Origin: Deltaproteobacteria bacterium
GTDB taxonomy: Bacteria; Myxococcota_A; UBA9160; JAFDET01
Length of the DNA stretch: 6,127 nt
Assembly: GCA_019310195.1 (NCBI GenBank)
Contig: JAFDET010000192.1
Location: 1-6,127 of the forward strand
Direction: 5' to 3'
Part shown: positions 1-5,360 of the stretch, piece by piece
Layout of the letters: every line of letters begins with the position of its first letter
Position numbering within the stretch: the first letter of the stretch is position 1
Program-made: the position numbers and the translations under genes
Notes under the pieces: generated by a model
Seen by the model: the letters and a program-made list of their open reading frames with translations, nothing else
Told to the model about the DNA's origin: nothing
Database searches by the model: none

Positions 1-734
1 CGGCGCGTCGCCGTGTCCACGGTGGGCGCCACGAAGTAGATCTCGCCTGCGAACGTCTCGCCCGGGTACGGCGCCACCTGGAACTCGAACTGGATACCGG
101 GCCGCGCCAGCCCGATGGCGATCTCGGGCAGGCTCAGCACCACCTGGAGCCGGTCCACCTTGTCGATCTGGGTGAGCACGCGGTCGGGCTCGATGCGCGC
201 GCCGGGCGCCACGAACAGCGCGCCCATCATGCCGTCGAAGGGAGCCAGGATCGTGGTGCGCTCCAGCTCGGCCTCGGCCGCCTCGACCCGGGCCGTCTCC
301 CGCTCCAGCTCGGCGCGGGCGCGATCCAGCTGGGCCGCCGAGGCGATGTCCTTCTTGGAGAGGCTGCGGGTGCGCTCGTACACCTGGCGCGTGAGGTCCC
401 GCTCCGCCTGGGCCTCGCGCAGCCGGGCGCGCTGCTCCCTGTCCCGCATGCGGAACAGCACGTCGCCCTGCTCCACCGCCTGGCCTTCGGCGAAATCGAT
501 GGAGGTCAGGACGCCGGCGGTGTCGGGCCGCAGCTTGACCGAGAGCTCGGCCTCGAGCTGGCCGGTCAGGTCCACCATCTCGCGCAGCAGCTGGGGACGA
601 ACCTCGACGATCTCCACGACCACGGGCCGAGCCTCGAAGCCGCTCCGGGAAGTCTCTCCATCCGAGCAGCCCCAAGCCGCTGCCAGGAGCCCGCCGGCGG
701 CCAGCGCCGCGATACCCGTCCGTCGCTGCAACAT
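1..734 (-). CDS. RND efflux periplasmic adaptor (HlyD/membrane fusion protein family), lipoprotein, C-terminus cut by window edge
   Basis: Periplasmic adaptor of a tripartite efflux pump: such proteins link an inner-membrane RND transporter to an outer-membrane channel. The frame runs from an ATG at 734 off the left edge, giving 244 residues. Residues 1-23 look like a lipoprotein signal: basic MLQRR, an Ala/Gly/Leu-rich core, then Cys23 in AWGC, an atypical lipobox because of the Trp at -2. Residues 65-97 form the first half of a lipoyl/barrel-sandwich domain (DTAGVLTSIDFAEGQAVEQG, then DVLFRM). Residues 98-160 are a charged alpha-helical hairpin rich in Arg, Glu and Ala. TTILAPFDGMMG at 160-171 is the typical return strand of the lipoyl domain (family pattern: I.APFDG). 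A beta-barrel domain follows from about 195 and is cut. Family members usually have 350-400 residues, so roughly a third is missing. No clear Shine-Dalgarno precedes the ATG; it was chosen because the signal peptide starts there. The transporter gene is expected next to it on the left. The substrate is unknown. Confidence 0.9.
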   Translation of the reverse strand, partial: MLQRRTGIAALAAGGLLAAAWGCSDGETSRSGFEARPVVVEIVEVRPQLLREMVDLTGQLEAELSVKLRPDTAGVLTSIDFAEGQAVEQGDVLFRMRDREQRARLREAQAERDLTRQVYERTRSLSKKDIASAAQLDRARAELERETARVEAAEAELERTTILAPFDGMMGALFVAPGARIEPDRVLTQIDKVDRLQVVLSLPEIAIGLARPGIQFEFQVAPYPGETFAGEIYFVAPTVDTATR

Positions 735-822
735 CCCGTCGAATCTAGCGAAGAGCCCTCCCGGGAGCCGGAACTCCGTTTGCGCCGCAGGCCGGCGGGC
801 GGATACCGTCTGGGCCCCAACC

Positions 823-830
823 GAGGAGGA
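823..830 (+). promoter_or_regulatory. Shine-Dalgarno deciding the thrH GTG start
   Basis: GAGGAGGA lies 3-4 bases before the GTG at 834. The frame is open further upstream, to an ATG-led version starting at 780, but that start has no such site and would add 18 residues foreign to the ThrH family. The short spacer is slightly unusual. Confidence 0.7.
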
Positions 831-833
831 GTC

Positions 834-1457
834 GTGGGAGACGCCGTCTACGTGGCCTGCCTGGACCTGGAAGGGGTCCTGGTGCCCGAGGTGTGGATCA
901 ACGTCGCAGAACGCACCGGGATCGAGGCCCTGCGCCGCACCACCCGCGATGAGCCCGATTACGACAAGCTGATGCGCTACCGGCTGGACATCCTGGACGA
1001 GCACGGCCTGGGCATCCGCGAGATCCAGGACGTGATCGGGGGCATGGAGCCGCTGCCCGGCGCCGCGGAGTTCCTGGACTGGCTGCGCGAGCGCTTTCCG
1101 GTGTTCATCCTCTCGGACACGTTCTACGAGTTCGCCGCACCGCTGATGCGCCAGCTGGGCTGGCCGACCTTGTTGTGCCACCAGCTCGAGATCGACGAGG
1201 CGGGCCGGGTGGCGGGCTATCGGCTGCGCATCGACGACCCCAAGCGCCGCGCCGTGAATGCCCTGCGCGAGCTGAACTTCGCGACCATCGCCACCGGCGA
1301 CTCCTACAACGACACCAGCATGCTATCCGCCGCCGACGCCGGGATCCTGTTCCGGCCGCCGGACAACGTGATCCGCGACTTCCCCCAGTTCCCGGTGGCG
1401 ACCACGTTCGAGGAGATGCGCGCCGAGTTCCAGCGCGCGGCCGGGTTGAAGGGCTAG
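834..1457 (+). CDS. thrH: ThrH: phosphoserine phosphatase / homoserine phosphotransferase (HAD superfamily)
   Basis: Cytoplasmic HAD-type enzyme. ThrH of Pseudomonas aeruginosa dephosphorylates phosphoserine and can pass the phosphate to homoserine, linking serine and threonine synthesis. From the GTG at 834 the protein has 207 residues, close to the known ThrH at about 205. The HAD motifs are in order: motif I CLDLEGVLVPE (nucleophile Asp11, with Glu13 in place of the usual second Asp, as in ThrH), motif II ILSDTFYEF (Ser94), motif III DPKR (Lys137) and motif IV GDSYNDTSML (Asp156, Asp160). Family-specific stretches recalled from ThrH are present: TTRDEPDYD, LDEHGL, LMRQLGWPTLLCH and the C-terminal NVIRDFPQFP. 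The gene is divergent from the efflux adaptor (99-base gap) and convergent with the dioxygenase gene, sharing CTAG at 1454-1457. No convincing promoter is visible: TTTGCG at 779 and GATACC at 802 have 17-base spacing but each matches consensus at only three positions. No other amino-acid gene is adjacent, so it probably acts as a stand-alone housekeeping gene. Confidence 0.9.
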   Translation: MGDAVYVACLDLEGVLVPEVWINVAERTGIEALRRTTRDEPDYDKLMRYRLDILDEHGLGIREIQDVIGGMEPLPGAAEFLDWLRERFPVFILSDTFYEFAAPLMRQLGWPTLLCHQLEIDEAGRVAGYRLRIDDPKRRAVNALRELNFATIATGDSYNDTSMLSAADAGILFRPPDNVIRDFPQFPVATTFEEMRAEFQRAAGLKG

Positions 1458-2269
1458 CCGACCTCGCGCTCCCGCTCGATCTTGAACATGGGGTGGCCGG
1501 CGGGCTGGTAGGTCAGCACACAGGCGCGGCGCGCCAGGTCCGAGCGGTTGGGCTCCGAGCCGTGCACCGTGTGGGCGCTGAAGAAGACCAGCGACCCGGC
1601 CGGAGCCTCGATGGGCACCTGGGCGCTCTCGTCAAAGTGACGCGGATCGGTGAAGAGCGGACCCAGGGTGCCCTGGTCCTGCCGGCCCGGCAGCATCCCG
1701 CTGCGGTGACTGCCCCGCACCACGCGGAAGCAGCCGTTCTCGATCCGGGCGTCGTCCAGCACGACCATCACGTTGGGAAGCTGGTCCACGTGGGGTGAGA
1801 CGTGCGCCCAGTAGGGCGAGTCCTGGTGCCAGTGGAAGCGCGAGCCCTGGCGCGGGCGCTTGAGATTGAGCTTGTCGGTCCAGAGGGCGACCCGCTCGCT
1901 GCCCACCAGGTCACGCATGGGCTCCACCAGGCGCGGGTCGTCCACCAGGCGGTCAAAGGCCGGATCCAGGTGGTGGAAGGGCTCGATCACCCGCAACGTT
2001 GCGGAGCCGGGCGCGTGTTCGTACTGGAGCAGGGCGCCGGCGGCCGGCTGGTAGCGGTTGCCGTCGATCTCGTAGTCCTCGCCGACGTCCTTCGCGGCGC
2101 GGGCAGCCTCAGCCACCACGCGTTCGGCGGCCTCGCCCAGGACCCGGATCTCCTCCTCCGAGAAGACCACCTCCCGCACGAAGAAGCCGTCCTCCTGCCA
2201 GGCCTGCCGTTCGGCGTCGTCGATGCGCAGCAGGGCCGGGAGTGTCCAGCCACAGCCGCCGGCGCGCAA
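1454..2269 (-). CDS. PhyH-family (phytanoyl-CoA dioxygenase) Fe(II)/2-oxoglutarate-dependent oxygenase
   Basis: Predicted cytoplasmic non-haem iron oxygenase that couples oxidative decarboxylation of 2-oxoglutarate to hydroxylation of a substrate. It has 271 residues from a TTG at 2269, typical for the family (250-300). The iron site is visible: the HxD motif in FHWHQDSPYW (His148, Asp150) and the distal His in HTVHGSEPNRS (His236), followed by Arg247, a good candidate for the 2-oxoglutarate salt bridge. Other PhyH marks are the N-terminal WQEDGFFV, NVMVVLDDARIENGCFRVV in the core strand and RGSHRSG after it. The family includes phytanoyl-CoA and ectoine hydroxylases and many natural-product oxygenases; nothing here identifies the substrate, and no ectoine genes are adjacent. 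The gene is divergent from a fatty acid desaturase, which makes a lipid substrate or shared control possible, but that is only inference. Its stop codon overlaps that of thrH. Confidence 0.88.
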   Translation of the reverse strand: MRAGGCGWTLPALLRIDDAERQAWQEDGFFVREVVFSEEEIRVLGEAAERVVAEAARAAKDVGEDYEIDGNRYQPAAGALLQYEHAPGSATLRVIEPFHHLDPAFDRLVDDPRLVEPMRDLVGSERVALWTDKLNLKRPRQGSRFHWHQDSPYWAHVSPHVDQLPNVMVVLDDARIENGCFRVVRGSHRSGMLPGRQDQGTLGPLFTDPRHFDESAQVPIEAPAGSLVFFSAHTVHGSEPNRSDLARRACVLTYQPAGHPMFKIEREREVG

Positions 2270-2273
2270 GGTG

Positions 2274-2280
2274 CTCCCCT
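2274..2280 (-). promoter_or_regulatory. Shine-Dalgarno deciding the dioxygenase TTG start
   Basis: On the minus strand AGGGGAG is followed by CACC and then the TTG at 2269, a good spacing. It supports the TTG over the internal CTG codons nearer the conserved domain. No ATG or GTG lies between this TTG and the conserved domain. Confidence 0.55.
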
Positions 2281-2305
2281 CGCCGCTGGGTGAATCGCCC
2301 GGCGG

Positions 2306-2329
2306 GTTCGCTTTTACCGAACTTTGACA
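2306..2329 (+). promoter_or_regulatory. Candidate operator and -35 element in the dioxygenase/desaturase divergent region
   Basis: This is an AT-richer patch in the 192-base gap between two divergent genes. GTTCG (2306-2310) and CGAAC (2318-2322) form a small inverted repeat with a 7-base spacer. Immediately after it, TTGACA (2324-2329) matches the sigma-70 -35 consensus exactly on the plus strand. No good -10 lies 16-18 bases further on (TCCGAA at 2347). TATGCT at 2361 is too far away at 31 bases. The promoter reading is therefore incomplete. The dyad could bind a regulator controlling both genes, or be chance. The rest of 2270-2461 shows only the two ribosome-binding sites. Confidence 0.25.
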
Positions 2330-2450
2330 CGGATCCCGTCGCGGCCTCCGAAGGGGTCCTTATGCTCAGCGATGCCTGCAGCGGCCCCCGGCGGACCCCG
2401 TCCCGGTGCAGAGCGACGAGCCCAACGCTGCCCACGGCACCACGGGACGG

Positions 2451-2456
2451 AAGGAG
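2451..2456 (+). promoter_or_regulatory. Shine-Dalgarno deciding the desaturase start
   Basis: AAGGAG lies five bases before the ATG at 2462. The frame is open for 46 more codons upstream, to a TTG at 2324, but that stretch is Pro/Arg-rich, lacks a ribosome-binding site and overlaps the TTGACA element. Confidence 0.8.
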
Positions 2457-2461
2457 CCGAG

Positions 2462-3337
<876 letters not shown>

Positions 3338-3341
3338 GCGC

Positions 3342-3359
3342 GCTCCGCTCGGCCGGAGC
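3342..3359. terminator. Possible bidirectional hairpin between convergent genes
   Basis: GCTCCG and CGGAGC form a 6-base-pair GC-rich stem with a 6-base loop, inside the 31-base gap between the desaturase stop (3337) and the convergent kinase-like gene's stop (3369). No T-run follows on either strand, so it is not a canonical intrinsic terminator. Position is the main argument for it. Confidence 0.35.
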
Positions 3360-3368
3360 AAGCCCCCC

Positions 3369-4019
3369 TCAGGCGACCGGCAGCCGCAGCTCGACCCGGG
3401 TTCCGGCCTCGCCGGTCTCCACGTAGACGCCGCCGCCCCAGCGCCCGACCAGCGTCGCGGCCACGTCCAGCACCAGGCACCGACCACGGGGGCCTACCCG
3501 GGCATCCGGCGTCTCTGCGTCGTAGGGCCGTCCCGTATCGGTGACGGCGAACACCAGCTCCCCCTCGTCGACCTCGGCCGCCAGGCGGACCCGCCCACCG
3601 GGCGGCGAGGCCTCCCAGGCGCCGAACACCAGGGTCACGATCAGATGGTGCAGTGCATCCGCGTCCACGCGCAGGTCGGGGAGATCGCCCTGGCTGCGCA
3701 GATCCAGCACCGGGCCGCGCGGCGCCGGCTGGGTCACGGCGCGCTCTACCGCTGCCAGGATCTCACGCGGGTCCACGTAGAGGCGGGAAGCCGGGGCGTC
3801 CGTCAGCAGCGGCCGCAAGTGGGCCACGATGGCCCCGGCCTGGCGCGTGACCGTGTCGATGTCCTCGGCATCGGCACGGATCCGAGAGGGATCGGTCTCA
3901 CGACCGATCAGGTGCGCCGACAGGCGTGCGGCGGCGAGAAAGTTTGCGACCTCGTGGCAGAGTGCCAGGGTCAGCCGGACCGGGTCCTCCAGCGTCGGGA
4001 GGTGCTGCCTGCGAGACAC
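3369..4019 (-). CDS. Small soluble histidine-kinase-like protein with degenerate ATP-binding domain
   Basis: Two-component-type signalling protein of 216 residues starting at GTG 4019. Residues 12-72 look like a dimerisation/His-phosphotransfer helix pair with the acceptor motif LCHEVANFL (His22), followed by a second helix at about 45-70. Residues 85-216 resemble a HATPase_c domain: VDADALHHLIVTLV-type N-box region (118-136), DTGRPY G1-like box (161-166), GPRGRCLVLDVAATLV G2-like region (177-191) and the final TRVELRLPV strand. The N-box is altered: the usual metal-binding Asn is Gly133 in VFGAWEAS, and the earlier Asn of the motif is Thr. The G2 region lacks the GxGLG pattern. No sensor, membrane or receiver domain is present. 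It could be a weak kinase, a pseudokinase, or a phosphotransfer protein comparable in architecture to ChpT or Spo0B. The start lies nine bases after the oxidoreductase stop, so the two are probably one operon. The Shine-Dalgarno is poor (GGGTAGAG), suggesting translational coupling. Confidence 0.75.
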   Translation of the reverse strand: MSRRQHLPTLEDPVRLTLALCHEVANFLAAARLSAHLIGRETDPSRIRADAEDIDTVTRQAGAIVAHLRPLLTDAPASRLYVDPREILAAVERAVTQPAPRGPVLDLRSQGDLPDLRVDADALHHLIVTLVFGAWEASPPGGRVRLAAEVDEGELVFAVTDTGRPYDAETPDARVGPRGRCLVLDVAATLVGRWGGGVYVETGEAGTRVELRLPVA

Positions 4020-4028
4020 GCGAACACT

Positions 4029-5306
4029 CTACCCGATCCCGGCCTCCAGCTCGCTGCAGTAGGCGTCGAGATCCACGACGCTGCCGGTCTCTCGTGCCTG
4101 CTCGGCGGCGAAGCCCAACAGATGGCTCTCCAGGGCGATGCGGCCCGACGTCAGGGCATCGTCCAACGCCTCGCGCGACACGCAGTCCACGAAGTGCGCC
4201 ACCAGCCCCTCGTCGCCGCCGAAGTGGCCGATCTCCGAGCCCTCGATCTGGATGCGCTCGGTGTCGAGCGTCCCGTGGCGGGTGATCTCGATCTCCCCGG
4301 TCTGGAGTACGCCGCGCAGCTCGCCCGCGCTGCCGGAGATGCGCAAGGTGCGGCGCTCGTGGGTGGCGAGTCCCTGCAGCGTGAAGGAGGCCATGATGCC
4401 CCCGTCGAGCTCGACCGCCAGCACCTGGTGATCCAGCGCATCGTTGTCGGTGCGGTAGACGCAACGCCCGTAGGGACCGGTCTCCAGGGCCTCGCGGCGC
4501 GCTTCGCGGGCCGGGTTCGGGGATACGTCGGACCACGGCCAGATCTGCGCGATTCCGTCGTGGGGATCCAGGTAGAAGCGCACGGCATCGTGGATGCAGT
4601 CGGGCTGGACGGGGCAGCCCTGGGTGCAGCGCTCCGGGGCGCCTTGCGGCGCCGACTCCGAGCGGAAGTGGGTCAGGCTGCCGAACGACGCAACGCGCCG
4701 GGGCCGCGCCCCGGCCAGCCACACCAGCAGGTCCAGGTCGTGGCACGACTTGGCCAGCAGGATCGGCGCTGCGATCCGGCGGTTGCGGAACTTGCCGCGC
4801 ACGTAGGAGTGGGTCATGTGCCAGTGGGCGACGTGCTCCTTCAGATCCAGAGTCGCGATGTCGCCCAGCTGGCCGGACACGACGATCTCGTGCACCCGGG
4901 CGTAGAACGCGCTGTGTCGCAGCACGTGCCCCACCTGGAGGATGCGCCCGGCGCGCTCGGCGGCGCGCACGACCCGCAGACAGTCCGCGGGATCCGGCGC
5001 CATCGGCTTCTCCAGCAGCAGGTGGTATCCGCACTCCAGCGCTGCCAGCGCCGGCTCCACGTGAAGCGTGTCTCCGGTGGCCACGATCACCGCGTCCGCC
5101 ATGCGCGGCTGCTCCAGCAACTCGCGCCAGTCGGAGAAGACGCGCTCCGGCGGAAGCTCCTGGTCCTCCGCCATGCCGGCGCGGCGGGTCTCATCCGGCT
5201 CCGCGATGGCGACAATGCGCAGCTGATCCGGGTGCGCGCGCGCCCAGCCCCCGTAGGTGAAGCGGCCCCGCAGGCCCGCGCCGATGACGATCGCGTCCAC
5301 GCTCAT
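4029..5306 (-). CDS. Gfo/Idh/MocA-family NAD(P)-dependent oxidoreductase
   Basis: Predicted cytoplasmic dehydrogenase acting on a sugar, inositol or related polyol; the substrate is not identifiable. It has 425 residues from ATG 5306, slightly longer than the 330-400 common in the family. The N-terminal Rossmann fold is clear: GAGLRGRFTYGG at 9-20, the acidic residue after strand 2 in AIAEPDE (Glu36), VIVATGDTLH at 73-82 and LLLEKPMAP with catalytic-type Lys100. The C-terminal substrate domain carries KSCHDLDLLVWLAG (186-199), where His189 and Asp192 are likely active-site residues. A Cys-rich insertion sits at 227-237 (Cys227, Cys231, Cys237, in RCTQGCPVQPDC), which I recall from one branch of the family; its role (metal site or structural) is unknown to me. 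The gene leads an apparent two-gene operon with the kinase-like gene and is divergent from the PP2C gene. No Shine-Dalgarno is visible, and a -10-like TATACA lies so close that the transcript may start at the ATG itself. Confidence 0.88.
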   Translation of the reverse strand: MSVDAIVIGAGLRGRFTYGGWARAHPDQLRIVAIAEPDETRRAGMAEDQELPPERVFSDWRELLEQPRMADAVIVATGDTLHVEPALAALECGYHLLLEKPMAPDPADCLRVVRAAERAGRILQVGHVLRHSAFYARVHEIVVSGQLGDIATLDLKEHVAHWHMTHSYVRGKFRNRRIAAPILLAKSCHDLDLLVWLAGARPRRVASFGSLTHFRSESAPQGAPERCTQGCPVQPDCIHDAVRFYLDPHDGIAQIWPWSDVSPNPAREARREALETGPYGRCVYRTDNDALDHQVLAVELDGGIMASFTLQGLATHERRTLRISGSAGELRGVLQTGEIEITRHGTLDTERIQIEGSEIGHFGGDEGLVAHFVDCVSREALDDALTSGRIALESHLLGFAAEQARETGSVVDLDAYCSELEAGIG

Positions 5307-5312
5307 GGGGCT

Positions 5313-5318
5313 TGTATA
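5313..5318 (-). promoter_or_regulatory. Candidate -10 element for the oxidoreductase/kinase-like operon (leaderless)
   Basis: On the minus strand TATACA ends seven bases before the A of the ATG at 5306, so transcription would start at or next to the start codon. The bases between (AGCCCC) hold no Shine-Dalgarno. No -35 match stands at the usual distance; the sequence there reads GGAGGT. The AT-rich patch stands out from its GC-rich surroundings. Confidence 0.45.
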
Positions 5319-5320
5319 CT
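5315..5320 (+). promoter_or_regulatory. Candidate -10 element for the PP2C gene
   Basis: TATACT matches five of six bases of the sigma-70 -10 consensus and shares the palindrome GTATAC (5314-5319) with the opposing -10. Transcription would start near 5327, leaving a leader of about 34 bases that includes AAGGAG. No -35 match is seen upstream, where the oxidoreductase coding region begins. Confidence 0.45.
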
Positions 5321-5341
5321 AATGGTTCAATCGCGACCTCC

Positions 5342-5347
5342 AAGGAG
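5342..5347 (+). promoter_or_regulatory. Shine-Dalgarno of the PP2C gene, long spacer
   Basis: AAGGAG is a strong site, but it lies 13 bases before the ATG at 5361, longer than usual. No start codon in this frame lies closer to it, so the ATG is retained. Confidence 0.55.
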
Positions 5348-5360
5348 CACGACGTCACCC

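Noticed and set aside
115..972. 285-codon plus-strand frame opposite the efflux adaptor
   Set aside because: Ser/Arg-rich antisense shadow. The minus strand carries a clear lipoyl/hairpin adaptor protein.
2319..2340. GAACTT resembling an ECF sigma factor -35 element
   Set aside because: No matching -10 (CGTC type) at 16-17 bases. The nearest GTC is only 13 bases on, and GTC is common in GC-rich DNA.
2324..2461. N-terminal extension of the desaturase to a TTG at 2324
   Set aside because: The extension is Pro/Arg-rich with no ribosome-binding site, whereas AAGGAG sits five bases before the ATG at 2462.
3342..3359. A strong intrinsic terminator
   Set aside because: The hairpin has no T-run on either side, so I kept it only as a weak candidate.
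3898..5034. 378-codon open frame on the minus strand inside the oxidoreductase gene
   Set aside because: It lies on the same strand in another frame, is dominated by Arg, Pro, Gly and Ala, and shows no family motif. Such frames are expected in very GC-rich DNA.
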